DNA of 39,711 nt from Peteryoungia wuzhouensis (GTDB lineage: Bacteria; Pseudomonadota; Alphaproteobacteria; Rhizobiales; Rhizobiaceae): NCBI RefSeq assembly GCF_003205195.1, contig NZ_QJRY01000007.1, positions 289,585 through 329,295 on the forward strand, written 5' to 3'. The notes beneath the pieces were generated by a model. It was not told the origin of the DNA and did not search any database. It worked only from the letters and a program-made list of their open reading frames with translations. This document shows, piece after piece, positions 26,003 to 34,906 of the stretch (positions within the stretch are counted from its first letter, which is position 1; each line of letters opens with the position of its first letter). The position numbers and the translations under genes were made by a program.

Positions 26003-26027
26003 CCGGGAAGGCGAACCGCCTGCCCGG
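26003..26027 (-). repeat. Hairpin in the rpsK-rpoA spacer
   Basis: Arms 26003-26013 and 26017-26027 pair over ten bases with one A-G mismatch and a three-base loop. No T run follows on the transcribed strand, so it would act as an RNA processing or stability element rather than a terminator. Confidence 0.5.
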
Positions 26028-26042
26028 CAAGACGAAGAATGA

Positions 26043-26432
26043 TTAGACGCGACGCTTCTTGCGCGGACGGCAGCCATTGTGTGGGATCGGCGTCACGTCG
26101 CGGATGGACGTGATCATGAAGCCGGCAGCCTGGAGGGCGCGCAGAGCGGATTCACGACCCGAACCCGGACCGCAGACTTCCACTTCGAGAGACTTCATGC
26201 CGTGTTCCTGGGCCTTCTTGGCGCAGTCTTCAGCAGCGATCTGGGCCGCGAACGGGGTCGACTTACGCGAACCCTTGAAGCCCTTTGCACCAGCAGACGA
26301 CCAGGCAATCGCGTTGCCCTGTGCGTCGGTGATGGTGATCATCGTATTGTTGAAGGTCGAGTTGACGTGCGCTACGCCCGACGAGATGTTTTTACGTTCG
26401 CGACGGCGAACGCGTGTGGCTTCCTTGGCCAT
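26043..26432 (-). CDS. rpsK: Small subunit ribosomal protein S11 (uS11)
   Basis: A 129-residue uS11 with [18 protein letters not shown] (about 15-32), [15 protein letters not shown] and the closing [15 protein letters not shown]. Sits on the 30S platform near the E site. The ATG at 26432 gives the canonical [15 protein letters not shown]; the frame is open further up but through the palindromic spacer. Confidence 0.98.
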   Translation of the reverse strand: MAKEATRVRRRERKNISSGVAHVNSTFNNTMITITDAQGNAIAWSSAGAKGFKGSRKSTPFAAQIAAEDCAKKAQEHGMKSLEVEVCGPGSGRESALRALQAAGFMITSIRDVTPIPHNGCRPRKKRRV

Positions 26433-26489
26433 GGTCTTCCTTTCAGTTGATCTAAGCACCGCCGTAATGCCAGCGGCTACACCAATCGA

Positions 26490-26545
26490 GGCAATAGGAT
26501 TTAGGCAGTAGCCAGTAGTATCCCTACTGCCCACTGCCTATTGCC
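26490..26545. repeat. Nested palindromic heptad repeats in the rpsM-rpsK spacer
   Basis: GGCAATAG (26490-26497) pairs with CTATTGCC (26538-26545), and inside it GGCAGTAG (26504-26511) pairs with CTACTGCC (26524-26531). Further near-copies of the unit GGCARTW lie up to 26553. The result is a two-step hairpin in a 129-base spacer. Confidence 0.7.
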
Positions 26546-26561
26546 AACTGCCTCGAAAAAA

Positions 26562-26930
26562 TTACTTCTTCTTACCAGCGATCGCCTTCGCCGGGCCCTT
26601 GCGGGTGCGGGCGTTGGTGTGCGTGCGCTGACCGCGAACCGGCAGGCCGCGACGATGACGCAGGCCGCGGTAGCAGCCGAGGTCCATCAGACGCTTGATG
26701 TTCATCGCGGTATCGCGACGAAGATCACCTTCGACCTGGTAGTCGCGGTCGATGGTTTCGCGGATGGCCAGAACTTCGGCGTCGGTCAGCTGGTGTACGC
26801 GCTTTTCAGCGGGCAGGCCGACCTTTTCCATGATTTCCTGTGCAAACTTCGGTCCGATCCCGTGAATATAGGTCAGCGCAATAACAACGCGCTTCGCAGT
26901 CGGGATGTTGACGCCAGCGATACGTGCCAC
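26562..26930 (-). CDS. rpsM: Small subunit ribosomal protein S13 (uS13)
   Basis: A 122-residue uS13 with [15 protein letters not shown] at the start, [10 protein letters not shown] (about 20-29), and a C-terminal basic tail with [19 protein letters not shown] (about 95-113). It contacts the head of 30S, P-site tRNA and bridge B1. First gene of the alpha operon; a 228-base spacer separates it from adk. Confidence 0.98.
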   Translation of the reverse strand: MARIAGVNIPTAKRVVIALTYIHGIGPKFAQEIMEKVGLPAEKRVHQLTDAEVLAIRETIDRDYQVEGDLRRDTAMNIKRLMDLGCYRGLRHRRGLPVRGQRTHTNARTRKGPAKAIAGKKK

Positions 26931-26997
26931 GCCTATTCTCCTTGCTTCCAGTTGCCATCCGGCAAGTGGTGTCTCGTTACACGGCCCGAATGAGCCG

Positions 26998-27027
26998 CAA
27001 TTACAAATCGGGTTCTCAACACGTCAA
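26998..27027 (-). promoter_or_regulatory. Weak candidate promoter of the alpha operon
   Basis: In the 228-base adk-rpsM spacer, TTGACG (27027-27022) and TAATTG (27003-26998) are 18 bases apart on the minus strand, about 70 bases before rpsM. The -35 is good, the -10 only fair. Confidence 0.3.
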
Positions 27028-27150
27028 AACGATCGAACCCGGTCTTCCGTCTCAGGAAGAACGCGCCGATCGCAGTCATGTCGCGAGTTGGCGCGGTCTT
27101 TAGCGGAATCAGTCGACAAAAGCAACCGATGCCACGAAGATTCTTGGAAC

Positions 27151-27171
27151 CGCCCGGGTCAGACCCGGGCG
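27151..27171 (-). repeat. Perfect hairpin across the adk stop codon
   Basis: CGCCCGGGT (27151-27159) and ACCCGGGCG (27163-27171) form a nine-base, all but one G-C, stem with a three-base loop that contains part of the adk stop codon (27159-27161). No T run follows. It may end transcription weakly or protect the 3' end. Confidence 0.6.
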
Positions 27172-27809
27172 AGGATGGCTTCGATCTCGGCCGTGACGGC
27201 ATCGATCTCGCCCATGCCGTCGACCGAATGCAGCTTACCCTTGGCGTGGTAATAACCGATCAGCGGCGATGTTTCCTTGTAGTAGGCCTGGAGACGAGTA
27301 CGGACCGTCTCCCTGTTGTCGTCGGGGCGGCGCTTGAAATGCGTGGAACCGCACTTGTCGCAGACACCCTCAACCTTCGGCTTCAGGTTTTCGTCGTGAT
27401 AACCGGCGCCACAGTTGGCGCAAGTGTAACGACCGGCGATTCGATCCGCCAGGATCTCGTCGTCGACGCGGATCTCGATGACCGCCGACAGGTCGATATT
27501 CTTGCCGGACAGCATGGCTTCGGTCGCGTCGGCCTGGACCAGCGTGCGCGGGAAGCCGTCGAGGATGAAGCCATTGGCGCAATCGGGCGCATCAATGCGC
27601 TCGGACACGATGGCGATGACGATCTCGTCAGAAACCAGCCTGCCGGCGTCCATGACGGCCTTGGCGCGCTTTCCGACCTCCGTGCCGGCGGAAACCGCTG
27701 CACGAAGCATGTCACCGGTGGAAAGCTGCGGGATGCCGTGCTTCTCCACGATCCGCTGGGCCTGGGTCCCCTTGCCCGCGCCCGGCGGTCCTAACAGAAT
27801 CAGTCTCAT
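27159..27809 (-). CDS. adk: Adenylate kinase
   Basis: A 216-residue long-form adenylate kinase (ATP + AMP to 2 ADP). P-loop GPPGAGKGT at 7-15, NMP-binding [10 protein letters not shown] (about 30-39), DGFPRT (about 84-89), and a zinc-type LID with Cys130, Cys133, Cys150 and Cys153. The start overlaps the secY stop by four bases, so it is coupled to secY, the usual arrangement in this group. Confidence 0.98.
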   Translation of the reverse strand: MRLILLGPPGAGKGTQAQRIVEKHGIPQLSTGDMLRAAVSAGTEVGKRAKAVMDAGRLVSDEIVIAIVSERIDAPDCANGFILDGFPRTLVQADATEAMLSGKNIDLSAVIEIRVDDEILADRIAGRYTCANCGAGYHDENLKPKVEGVCDKCGSTHFKRRPDDNRETVRTRLQAYYKETSPLIGYYHAKGKLHSVDGMGEIDAVTAEIEAILARV

Positions 27810-29146
27810 CGTCCCCTCTTTCCTCCACGCAGCTTCGACTTCTTGATCAGGCCTTCATATTGCTGGGCGATCAGATGTCCCTGGATCTGTGCTACAGTAT
27901 CAAGGGTGACGCTGACAACAATCAAAAGCGACGTACCACCAAGGGCTAATGGGATGCCGGTGCGTGCGATGAGGATTTCGGGAAGAATGCAGACGAAGAC
28001 GAGATAGATCGCGCCGATGACCGTGATGCGGGTCAGGACGTAATCGATGTATTCAGCCGTGCGGTCACCGGGGCGGATGCCCGGGATGAAGCCGCCATGT
28101 TTCTTCAGGTTGTCGGCCGTGTCCTTCGGGTTGAAGACGATGGCCGTGTAGAAGAAGGCGAAGAAGGCGATCAGAGCCGCATACATCAGCATGTAGACCG
28201 GCTGGCCGTGGCTGAGGGACGCGATGATGGTCGTTGCCCAGCCCGGCATCTGCGAGCTGCCAGCGAAGCCTGCAGCCGTTGCGGGCAAAAGCAGCAGCGA
28301 GGATGCGAAGATCGCCGGGATGACGCCCGAGGTGTTCAGCTTCAGCGGCAGGTGCGAGGTGTCGCCCTGGAACATGCGGTTGCCGACCTGACGCTTCGGA
28401 TACTGGATCAGAAGGCGACGCTGGGCGCGCTCGACGAAGACGATCAGCGCGATGACGCCGATGGCGACGATTACGACTGCGAAGATCAGGAAGGTCGAGA
28501 GCGCGCCGGTACGGCCGAGTTCGAGCGTGTGGGCGATCGCGGTCGGGAGACCTGCGGCAATGCCCGCGAAGATGATCAGCGAAATGCCGTTGCCGATGCC
28601 GCGCGAGGTGATCTGCTCACCGAGCCACATCAGGAACATGGTGCCGCCGAGCAGCGTCAGTACGGTCGAGATCTTGAAGAAGATGCCGGGATCGACAACG
28701 ATTCCCTGGCCGGATTCCAGACCCACCGCGATGCCATAGGCCTGCAGGGCGCCGAGCAGAACGGTGCCATAACGGGTGTACTGGTTGATGATCTTGCGGC
28801 CCTGCTCGCCTTCTTTCTTGAGATTCTCGAGCGCCGGCACGACCGAGGTCATGAGCTGCACGATGATCGAGGCCGAGATGTAGGGCATGATGCCGAGGGC
28901 GAAAATCGCCATGCGCTGGACAGCGCCACCGGCAAACATGTTGAAGAGGCCGAGAATGCCGCCGGACTGGCCCTGGAAGGCCGCCGCATAGGCTTCGGGA
29001 TTGAGGCCAGGCAGCGGAATATGCGTGCCGAGGCGATAGACCAGCAATGCGGCCAGGGTGAACCACAGACGCTTCTTCAGATCTTCCGCCTTGGCGAAAG
29101 TCGAGAAGTTGAGGTTCGAGGCCAGTTGTTCCGCTGCAGAAGCCAT
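27806..29146 (-). CDS. secY: Preprotein translocase subunit SecY
   Basis: A 446-residue SecY with ten membrane segments, the central channel of the Sec translocon. Visible are the N-terminal [10 protein letters not shown] (about 42-51), the TM2 plug region [18 protein letters not shown], and the C-terminal loop [13 protein letters not shown] (about 358-370) that contacts SecA and the ribosome. It lies 238 bases after rplO behind a terminator-like hairpin, which is wider than usual. Confidence 0.98.
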   Translation of the reverse strand: MASAAEQLASNLNFSTFAKAEDLKKRLWFTLAALLVYRLGTHIPLPGLNPEAYAAAFQGQSGGILGLFNMFAGGAVQRMAIFALGIMPYISASIIVQLMTSVVPALENLKKEGEQGRKIINQYTRYGTVLLGALQAYGIAVGLESGQGIVVDPGIFFKISTVLTLLGGTMFLMWLGEQITSRGIGNGISLIIFAGIAAGLPTAIAHTLELGRTGALSTFLIFAVVIVAIGVIALIVFVERAQRRLLIQYPKRQVGNRMFQGDTSHLPLKLNTSGVIPAIFASSLLLLPATAAGFAGSSQMPGWATTIIASLSHGQPVYMLMYAALIAFFAFFYTAIVFNPKDTADNLKKHGGFIPGIRPGDRTAEYIDYVLTRITVIGAIYLVFVCILPEILIARTGIPLALGGTSLLIVVSVTLDTVAQIQGHLIAQQYEGLIKKSKLRGGKRGR

Positions 29147-29208
29147 GAAATTCTCCGCAAACCTTGACCGGCAACGCGACTTTCGCGGCCGTAGGCTATT
29201 CGTTCAAA

Positions 29209-29226
29209 CTGTTTTTCAGAAAACAG
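29209..29226. repeat. Small palindrome before secY
   Basis: CTGTTTT (29209-29215) and AAAACAG (29220-29226) form a seven-base stem in the secY leader, AT-rich and weak. A second short dyad, GTGAG/CTCAC, lies at about 29321-29331. No convincing promoter was seen in this spacer. Confidence 0.35.
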
Positions 29227-29342
29227 GGCGCGGGGAGAAGTTGGCCAGCAACCGCATGCCTCACACCCTTGTTTTCCAGATGACCCGGAAGACGAAACGA
29301 CGTCCATTCCGTCCTGGGATCGTGAGGCTCACATATGGGAGC

Positions 29343-29375
29343 AAAATCGCCCGGTGTGAAGCACCCCGGGCGATT
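29343..29375 (-). terminator. Terminator-like hairpin between rplO and secY
   Basis: AATCGCCCGG (29345-29354) pairs with CCGGGCGATT (29366-29375), with three more pairs inside. On the transcribed strand it begins ten bases after the rplO stop codon and is followed by TTTTG. This meets the form of an intrinsic terminator or attenuator inside the spc operon. Confidence 0.75.
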
Positions 29376-29384
29376 GTCAGTCAC

Positions 29385-29864
29385 TTATTCAGCGGCTTCC
29401 TTGACTGCTTCGAGCAGCTTGATGGAACCGCCAGCCTTTTCGATCTTCTCGACGGCGGCCTTGGAGGCACCGGCGACTTCGATCGTGAGCTTGGCCTTCA
29501 GGTCGCCATCGGAGAGAACGCGAACGCCGTCCTTGGCGCGGCGGATCACGCCGGCTGCCTTGAGCGAAGCGGCATCAACCGTTGCCTTGGCGTCGAGCTT
29601 GCCAGCATCGATCGCGGTCTGGATACGGCCGAGCGAAACGGTGACGTATTCAGATGCGAAGATGTTGTTGAAGCCGCGCTTCGGCAGGCGACGATAGATC
29701 GGCATCTGGCCGCCTTCGAAGCCGTTGACGGCAACGCCGGAACGAGCCTTCTGACCCTTCACGCCGCGACCACCGGTCTTGCCCTTGCCCGAACCAATAC
29801 CGCGACCTACGCGGATACGGTCCTTGGAAGCGCCTTCGTTGTCTTTGATTTCATTCAGTTTCAT
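29385..29864 (-). CDS. rplO: Large subunit ribosomal protein L15 (uL15)
   Basis: A 159-residue uL15. The Gly-rich RNA-binding N-terminal tail [19 protein letters not shown] (about 20-38) and the [17 protein letters not shown] segment (about 48-64) are clear. The ATG at 29864 gives the canonical MKLNEIKDN; the longer open frame upstream lies over the rpmD end. Confidence 0.97.
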   Translation of the reverse strand: MKLNEIKDNEGASKDRIRVGRGIGSGKGKTGGRGVKGQKARSGVAVNGFEGGQMPIYRRLPKRGFNNIFASEYVTVSLGRIQTAIDAGKLDAKATVDAASLKAAGVIRRAKDGVRVLSDGDLKAKLTIEVAGASKAAVEKIEKAGGSIKLLEAVKEAAE

Positions 29865-29880
29865 GATGACTTCCCCCGTC

Positions 29881-30090
29881 TCACTTCTCGTCGACGACGC
29901 GAACGAGATGCTGGACAGCACGGATCATGCCACGAACGGAAGGCGTATCTTCCAGGGTGCGGACCCGGTGCATCTTGTTGAGGCCCAGACCGACCAGCGT
30001 TGCGCGCTGGACTGCCGGACGGCGAATGGGCGAACCGATCTGCTCGACCGTGATCGTCTTTGCTTCAGTCTTCTTCGTAGCCTTGGCCAT
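29881..30090 (-). CDS. rpmD: Large subunit ribosomal protein L30 (uL30)
   Basis: A 69-residue uL30 with the [25 protein letters not shown] core (residues 13-33), the GLNKMHR turn (about 37-43) and a [10 protein letters not shown] helix. Between rpsE (14 bases) and rplO (16 bases), as expected. Confidence 0.97.
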   Translation of the reverse strand: MAKATKKTEAKTITVEQIGSPIRRPAVQRATLVGLGLNKMHRVRTLEDTPSVRGMIRAVQHLVRVVDEK

Positions 30091-30104
30091 GGTTCAGACT
30101 CCTC

Positions 30105-30674
30105 TTATTCTTCAGCTGCGTTGCCGGAGGCGGCGCGGCGAGCCTGCAGCGTGGCGTACTTCAAGCCGCGCTGAGCTGCCACATCCTTCGGATGCACCTG
30201 AGCCTTCAGGGCGTCGAACGTGGCGCGAACCATGTTGTACGGGTTCGACGAGCCAGTCGACTTGGCGACGACGTCATGCATGCCGAGCGTTTCGAACACG
30301 GCGCGCATCGGACCACCGGCGATGATACCGGTACCAGCCTTGGCGGCGCGCAGGAGAACCTTGCCGGCGCCATGACGGCCGTTTACGTCGTGATGCAGGG
30401 TGCGACCGTCACGCAGCGGAACGAAGATCAGTTCGCGCTTGGCGGCTTCGGTGGCCTTGCGGATGGCTTCCGGCACTTCACGTGCCTTGCCATGACCGAA
30501 GCCAACGCGGCCCTTCTGGTCGCCGACGACGACGAGGGCTGCGAAGCCGAAGCGACGGCCGCCCTTAACTACCTTGGCGACGCGGTTGATGGCGACCAGC
30601 TTGTCGACAAATTCGCTATCGCGTTCTTCACGGTTCTGGCGATCATCGCGCGAACCACGCTTTTCTTGTGCCAT
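30105..30674 (-). CDS. rpsE: Small subunit ribosomal protein S5 (uS5)
   Basis: A 189-residue uS5. The double-stranded-RNA-binding-like N-terminal domain (about 22-85) holds [15 protein letters not shown] and [13 protein letters not shown]; the C-terminal domain has [10 protein letters not shown] and [13 protein letters not shown]. It affects decoding accuracy; the spectinomycin-site loop is near residues 30-40 (VAKVVKGG). It is separated from rplR by a hairpin-rich 143-base spacer, unusual for this pair. Confidence 0.97.
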   Translation of the reverse strand: MAQEKRGSRDDRQNREERDSEFVDKLVAINRVAKVVKGGRRFGFAALVVVGDQKGRVGFGHGKAREVPEAIRKATEAAKRELIFVPLRDGRTLHHDVNGRHGAGKVLLRAAKAGTGIIAGGPMRAVFETLGMHDVVAKSTGSSNPYNMVRATFDALKAQVHPKDVAAQRGLKYATLQARRAASGNAAEE

Positions 30675-30723
30675 TGTCCTTTTCCTTTTTCTTTTCCGGG
30701 TGCAATCGGCAGATTACGCAAAG

Positions 30724-30810
30724 TTCCACCCTGCCCTGTCGGGTCAAGGTGGAATCCGGTGTGGCCGGCTCTATAGGCCGGATATCCGCCCGAGCGCAAG
30801 CCCGGGCGGA
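30724..30810 (-). repeat. Three successive hairpins in the rplR-rpsE spacer
   Basis: In transcription order: 30803-30810 with 30785-30792 (eight pairs, plus two inner pairs); 30777-30781 with 30765-30769 (five pairs); 30748-30754 with 30724-30730 (seven pairs, enclosing a CCC/GGG stem). None is followed by a clean T run. The run lies just after the rplR stop codon. Confidence 0.6.
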
Positions 30811-30817
30811 AACTTGA

Positions 30818-31180
30818 TCAGAAGGAGAGACCGCCTTCGCGGGCCGCTTCTGCCAGGGCCTTGATGCGGCCATGATAGATGAAGGCGCCACGATCGAAGA
30901 CAACTTCCTTCACGCCAGCCTTGGTTGCGCGCTCGGCAACCAGCTTGCCAACGGCAGCTGCTGCTGCGGTGTCGGCGCCGGTCTTGAGCTCGGCCTTCAG
31001 GCCGCCATCGAGGGTCGAAGCAGCCGCAAGGGTCTTGCCAGCGACGTCGTCGATGATCTGAGCGTAGATGTTCTTCGAAGAGCGATGTACCGACAGACGC
31101 GGACGGCCATTGGCCACCGCTTTGATCTGACGCCGTACGCGGTTCGCACGGCGAACAAGTGCTTCTTTTCTGCTTGCCAT
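30818..31180 (-). CDS. rplR: Large subunit ribosomal protein L18 (uL18)
   Basis: A 120-residue uL18, which with L5 and 5S rRNA forms the central protuberance. [20 protein letters not shown] (about 28-47) and the C-terminal [24 protein letters not shown] ending are clear. Normal length; 12 bases after rplF. Confidence 0.98.
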   Translation of the reverse strand: MASRKEALVRRANRVRRQIKAVANGRPRLSVHRSSKNIYAQIIDDVAGKTLAAASTLDGGLKAELKTGADTAAAAAVGKLVAERATKAGVKEVVFDRGAFIYHGRIKALAEAAREGGLSF

Positions 31181-31192
31181 TTCGCGCGTTCC

Positions 31193-31726
31193 TTACTTCT
31201 TCTTGCCTTCTTTGCGGACGATCCGCTCTTCGGCATACTTGACGCCCTTGCCCTTGTAGGGCTCCGGACCGCGATATTCGCGGATCTCGGCGGCAACCTG
31301 GCCGACCTGCTGCTTGTTGATGCCGGACACGATGATTTCGGTCGGCTTCGGAACAGCGATGGAGATGCCAACCGGCGGCTCATAGACGACATCATGGCTG
31401 AAGCCGAGCGCGAGTTGCAGGTTCTTGCCCTGCAGCGATGCACGGTAACCAACGCCGTTGATTTCGAGCTTGCGCTCGTAACCGTCCTTGACACCCTTCA
31501 GGATGTTTTCGACCATCGTGCGGGACATGCCCCACTTGGAACGAGCATCCTTGGAGTCGTTGATCGGCAGGACGACAACAGCGTTGTCTTCGAGCTTCAC
31601 GGAGATTTCGTCATTTGCGACGAAGAAGAGTTCACCCTTCGGGCCCTTGACGGAGACCTTCTGGCCTTCGACAGTGGCGGTCACGCCAGCCGGAACCGGA
31701 ACGGGCTTCTTACCGATACGAGACAT
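31193..31726 (-). CDS. rplF: Large subunit ribosomal protein L6 (uL6)
   Basis: A 177-residue uL6 with two repeated domains. [15 protein letters not shown] opens it and the C-terminal [11 protein letters not shown] (about 158-168) is typical. It lies near the factor-binding site. Confidence 0.98.
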   Translation of the reverse strand: MSRIGKKPVPVPAGVTATVEGQKVSVKGPKGELFFVANDEISVKLEDNAVVVLPINDSKDARSKWGMSRTMVENILKGVKDGYERKLEINGVGYRASLQGKNLQLALGFSHDVVYEPPVGISIAVPKPTEIIVSGINKQQVGQVAAEIREYRGPEPYKGKGVKYAEERIVRKEGKKK

Positions 31727-31770
31727 AGTTTTTATCCTGTCTGTTCGCTATGGAGTTCCCCTGCGCTGTC

Positions 31771-32169
31771 TTAGAAGACAGAGCAGAGAACCTCACCACC
31801 AACGTTCTGTTCGCGAGCCTGGTGATCGGCCATCACACCCTTCGGAGTCGAAAGGATGGTGATGCCGAGGCCGTTCGCGACCTGCGGGATGGACTTGACC
31901 GAGACATAAACTCGGCGGCCCGGCTTGGAGACGCGGCCGATTTCGCGAATGACCGAAGCACCTTCGTAGTACTTCAGCTCGATCGTGAGCTCGGACTTGC
32001 CATTGCCGTAATCGACCTGGCTGTAGCCGCGGATGTAACCTTCGGCCTGCAGAACGTCGAGAACGCGGGCGCGCAGGTTCGAGGCCGGGGTGTTAACCGA
32101 GCTCTTGCGGCGTGCGGCGCCATTGCGGATGCGGGTGAGCATATCGCCCAACGGATCAGTCATCGTCAT
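31771..32169 (-). CDS. rpsH: Small subunit ribosomal protein S8 (uS8)
   Basis: A 132-residue uS8 with [13 protein letters not shown] (residues 4-16) and the C-terminal [22 protein letters not shown] segment in two parts. It binds the central domain of 16S rRNA, and in E. coli it represses spc-operon translation at rplE. No such target site was identified here. Confidence 0.97.
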   Translation of the reverse strand: MTMTDPLGDMLTRIRNGAARRKSSVNTPASNLRARVLDVLQAEGYIRGYSQVDYGNGKSELTIELKYYEGASVIREIGRVSKPGRRVYVSVKSIPQVANGLGITILSTPKGVMADHQAREQNVGGEVLCSVF

Positions 32170-32181
32170 TTGCGCGTCTCC

Positions 32182-32487
32182 TTACCAGCTCGACTTGACA
32201 ATGCCCGGCACCTTGCCGGAATTGCCGAGGTCGCGGAGTGCGATACGGGACATGCCGAGCTTGCGATAAAACGCACGCGGACGGCCGGTCACTTCGCAAC
32301 GGTTGCGGATACGGGTCTTGGAGCCATCGCGCGGCAGATCCGCCAGCTTCAATGTTGCCTTGAACCGTTCTTCAATCGAGAGCGACTGGTTCATAATGAT
32401 CGCCTTCAGCGCGGCCCGCTTAGCGGCGTGCTGACCGACCAACTTGCGGCGGCGCTTGTTCTTTTCAACTGCGCTTGTCTTCGCCAT
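32182..32487 (-). CDS. rpsN: Small subunit ribosomal protein S14 (uS14), zinc-free long form
   Basis: A 101-residue uS14 of the long form without the CxxC zinc pairs of the short form. [18 protein letters not shown] (about 60-77) and the ending are typical. Head of the 30S subunit. Confidence 0.98.
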   Translation of the reverse strand: MAKTSAVEKNKRRRKLVGQHAAKRAALKAIIMNQSLSIEERFKATLKLADLPRDGSKTRIRNRCEVTGRPRAFYRKLGMSRIALRDLGNSGKVPGIVKSSW

Positions 32488-32520
32488 ATGGAAGTTCCTC
32501 TTCTACGCTCGTCGTTACGG

Positions 32521-33078
32521 TTACGTGCGGAACGGGAAGTTGAACTCTTTCAGAAGAGCCCGAGCTTCGTCGTCCGAGTTTGCCGTCGTGCAAACGATGA
32601 TGTCCATGCCCCACATCTGATCAACCTTGTCGTAGTTGATCTCAGGGAACACAATGTGCTCCTTGATGCCCATGGCGAAGTTGCCACGGCCGTCAAAGCT
32701 TTTCGGGTTCAGGCCCCGGAAGTCGCGAACGCGCGGAAGCGCGATGTTGATCAGGCGGTCCAGGAATTCGTACATGCGGGCGCCGCGCAGGGTAACCTTC
32801 GCGCCGATCGGCATGTTTTCACGAACCTTGAAACCAGCGATCGAGTTGCGCGCCTTGGTGATGACCGGCTTCTGGCCGGCGATCGCAGCAAGGTCAGCAG
32901 CAGCAACAGAAGGCTTCTTGGAGTCGGCAGTCGCCTCGCCCACGCCCATGTTGATGACGATCTTGTCGAGCTTCGGAATCTGCATCTCGTTTGCGAACGA
33001 GAACTGCTCCTGCAGCGCTGCACGAATGCGCGTTACATACTCGGTCTTGAGCCGCGGCTCATACTTTGCCTCAGCCAT
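32521..33078 (-). CDS. rplE: Large subunit ribosomal protein L5 (uL5)
   Basis: A 185-residue uL5, a 5S rRNA binder. [22 protein letters not shown] stretch ([16 protein letters not shown], about 31-46), [17 protein letters not shown] and the MGMDI(I)V ending are seen. The ATG at 33078 gives [11 protein letters not shown] and overlaps the end of rplX by eight bases; a start ten codons earlier would overlap more. Confidence 0.97.
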   Translation of the reverse strand: MAEAKYEPRLKTEYVTRIRAALQEQFSFANEMQIPKLDKIVINMGVGEATADSKKPSVAAADLAAIAGQKPVITKARNSIAGFKVRENMPIGAKVTLRGARMYEFLDRLINIALPRVRDFRGLNPKSFDGRGNFAMGIKEHIVFPEINYDKVDQMWGMDIIVCTTANSDDEARALLKEFNFPFRT

Positions 33079-33379
33079 CGATGACATCTCCCGAACGCTT
33101 GGCCACACGCACCTTCTTGCCGTCTACGACCTGGAAGCCAACGCGGGTCGGCTTGCCGTCCTTGCCGACGATGGCAATGTTGGACAGGTGAATGGATGCT
33201 TCCTTGTTGATGATGCCGGCTTCCTGCGTCTGTGTCTGACGCTGATGGCGCTTCACCATGTTGATACCACGCACTACGGCGCGATCTTCCTTCGGCAGGA
33301 CCTGGAGGACTTCGCCAGTGCGGCCCTTGTCCTTGCCGGAGAGTACGACGACGTTGTCGCCCTTGCGGATCTTATTCAT
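33071..33379 (-). CDS. rplX: Large subunit ribosomal protein L24 (uL24)
   Basis: A 102-residue uL24 with the KOW motif [20 protein letters not shown] (residues 6-25) and the [10 protein letters not shown] segment (about 40-49). An assembly initiator of the 50S subunit. Confidence 0.98.
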   Translation of the reverse strand: MNKIRKGDNVVVLSGKDKGRTGEVLQVLPKEDRAVVRGINMVKRHQRQTQTQEAGIINKEASIHLSNIAIVGKDGKPTRVGFQVVDGKKVRVAKRSGDVIDG

Positions 33380-33393
33380 CGCTTCCCGCTCCC

Positions 33394-33762
33394 TTACAGT
33401 ACTTCTGGAGCCAGCGAGATGATCTTCATGTGGTTCTTGGCGCGAAGTTCGCGCGGAACCGGTCCGAAGATACGGGTGCCGATCGGCTCTTTCTTGTTGT
33501 CGATAAGAACAGCAGCGTTGTTATCGAATCTGATGACGCTGCCGTCAGCGCGACGGATGTCCTTGGCGGTGCGAACGACAACCGCCTTCATCACATCGCC
33601 CTTCTTGACGCGGCCGCGCGGGATCGCTTCCTTGATCGAGACGACGATAATGTCGCCGACCGAAGCGTACTTGCGCTTGGAGCCGCCCAGCACCTTGATG
33701 CACATGACACGACGTGCGCCGGAATTATCCGCGACGTCGAGGTTAGTCTGCATCTGAATCAT
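33394..33762 (-). CDS. rplN: Large subunit ribosomal protein L14 (uL14)
   Basis: A 122-residue uL14 beginning [17 protein letters not shown], with [14 protein letters not shown] (about 57-70) and [13 protein letters not shown] (about 99-111). It is the first gene of the spc segment, 229 bases after rpsQ, the place of the S10/spc boundary in E. coli. Confidence 0.98.
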   Translation of the reverse strand: MIQMQTNLDVADNSGARRVMCIKVLGGSKRKYASVGDIIVVSIKEAIPRGRVKKGDVMKAVVVRTAKDIRRADGSVIRFDNNAAVLIDNKKEPIGTRIFGPVPRELRAKNHMKIISLAPEVL

Positions 33763-33897
33763 GTCAGGTCGCCTTCTTGTTGTAACCCGAACGGTTGGGC
33801 ATACGCCCCCTATTCCGGCTTATGATAAATTTCGAGAGTGCGCGGGAAGATAAATACAGGGTGGTTTCCCATAAGGGACCTTCCGTGCGCTCAAAGC

Positions 33898-33923
33898 AAA
33901 AGAACGCCCGTAAGGGGGCGTTC
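33898..33923 (-). terminator. Intrinsic terminator at the S10/spc boundary
   Basis: GAACGCCC (33902-33909) and GGGCGTTC (33916-33923) form a perfect eight-base stem with a six-base loop. Read on the transcribed strand it is followed by TTTTGCTTT, the form of an intrinsic terminator, in the rpsQ-rplN spacer. Transcripts might stop here in part. Confidence 0.8.
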
Positions 33924-33948
33924 CCAGCCAGTGGCCTGCTTCATACAA

Positions 33949-33983
33949 GATTCTGCGCAAGGTGCAAGCCCCTGCGCAGAATC
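33949..33983 (-). repeat. Perfect 11-base hairpin just after rpsQ
   Basis: GATTCTGCGCA (33949-33959) and TGCGCAGAATC (33973-33983) form a perfect stem with a 13-base loop, beginning eight bases after the rpsQ stop codon. No T run follows, so it may protect or process the 3' end of the S10 transcript. Confidence 0.7.
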
Positions 33984-33991
33984 TCGTCAAA

Positions 33992-34228
33992 TTAAGCCTG
34001 GGCGGAGATAACCGTCCAGCACTTGTCCTTGGAGATCGGTGCGCATTCCTCGATGGAAACGACGTCACCGGTCTTGTACTGGTTGTTTTCGTCATGGGCC
34101 TTGTACTTCTTCGACCGGCGAACGGTCTTCTGAAGCAAGGGATGTGCGAATCGACGCTCAACGCGAACAACGACAGTCTTGTCGTTCTTGTCGCTGACAA
34201 CTACGCCCTGCAGAATGCGTTTCGGCAT
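33992..34228 (-). CDS. rpsQ: Small subunit ribosomal protein S17 (uS17)
   Basis: A 78-residue uS17 with [18 protein letters not shown] at the start and [12 protein letters not shown](T) following, then [16 protein letters not shown] (about 53-68). Binds 16S rRNA in the body. The ATG at 34228 is canonical; it is the last gene of the S10 segment. Confidence 0.97.
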   Translation of the reverse strand: MPKRILQGVVVSDKNDKTVVVRVERRFAHPLLQKTVRRSKKYKAHDENNQYKTGDVVSIEECAPISKDKCWTVISAQA

Positions 34229-34241
34229 ATTCTTCTGGTCC

Positions 34242-34442
34242 TTAGGCCTTGGCTTCTGCCGCCTTCTGGCGGGCAATGGTTTTCACGCGTGCGATGTCAC
34301 GACGAACTTCCAGGATACGGGAAGACTTCTCAAGCTGGCCGGTGGCCTTCTGGAAGCGCAGGTTGAACTGCTCCTTCTTCAGCTTGGCAAGCTCGTCGTT
34401 CAGCTGATCGGCGCTCATGGCGCGGACGTCTGCGGCTTTCAT
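34242..34442 (-). CDS. rpmC: Large subunit ribosomal protein L29 (uL29)
   Basis: A 66-residue uL29, two helices, with [20 protein letters not shown] (about 17-36) and [10 protein letters not shown] (about 46-55). Located near the exit tunnel. The ATG at 34442 gives [10 protein letters not shown]; the longer open frame lies over rplP. Confidence 0.97.
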   Translation of the reverse strand: MKAADVRAMSADQLNDELAKLKKEQFNLRFQKATGQLEKSSRILEVRRDIARVKTIARQKAAEAKA

Positions 34443-34453
34443 GGGCTCAATCC

Positions 34454-34867
34454 TCACTCTGCAATGCGCTGTACGAAGCGCGTCTTGACCGAGAGCTTGG
34501 CCGAACCGAGACGGAGCGCTTCGCGAGCGATCTCCTCGGATACACCGTCGATCTCGAACATCATTCGGCCGGGCTTGACCTTGCAAGCCCAGTATTCGAC
34601 CGAACCCTTACCCTTACCCATACGAACTTCGGTCGGCTTTGCCGTGACCGGAACGTCAGGGAATACGCGGATCCATACACGGCCCGCACGCTTCATGTAG
34701 CGGGTGATCGCACGACGGGCTGCTTCGATTTCGCGAGCATTCACGCGGTTGGGTTCGAGAGACTTCAGGCCGAATTCGCCGAATGCCAGATCAAAACCGC
34801 CCTTGGCGACGCCCTTGATGCGCCCCTTGAACTGCTTGCGGTACTTTGTACGCTTTGGCTGCAACAT
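34454..34867 (-). CDS. rplP: Large subunit ribosomal protein L16 (uL16)
   Basis: A 137-residue uL16 beginning [16 protein letters not shown], with [17 protein letters not shown] (about 59-75) and [18 protein letters not shown] (about 82-99). It stands near the A site, at the base of the central protuberance. Confidence 0.98.
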   Translation of the reverse strand: MLQPKRTKYRKQFKGRIKGVAKGGFDLAFGEFGLKSLEPNRVNAREIEAARRAITRYMKRAGRVWIRVFPDVPVTAKPTEVRMGKGKGSVEYWACKVKPGRMMFEIDGVSEEIAREALRLGSAKLSVKTRFVQRIAE

Positions 34868-34906
34868 TTTCTTACTTCTCCGAGCTTATCTTTCGCCAGC
34901 GTTCAA

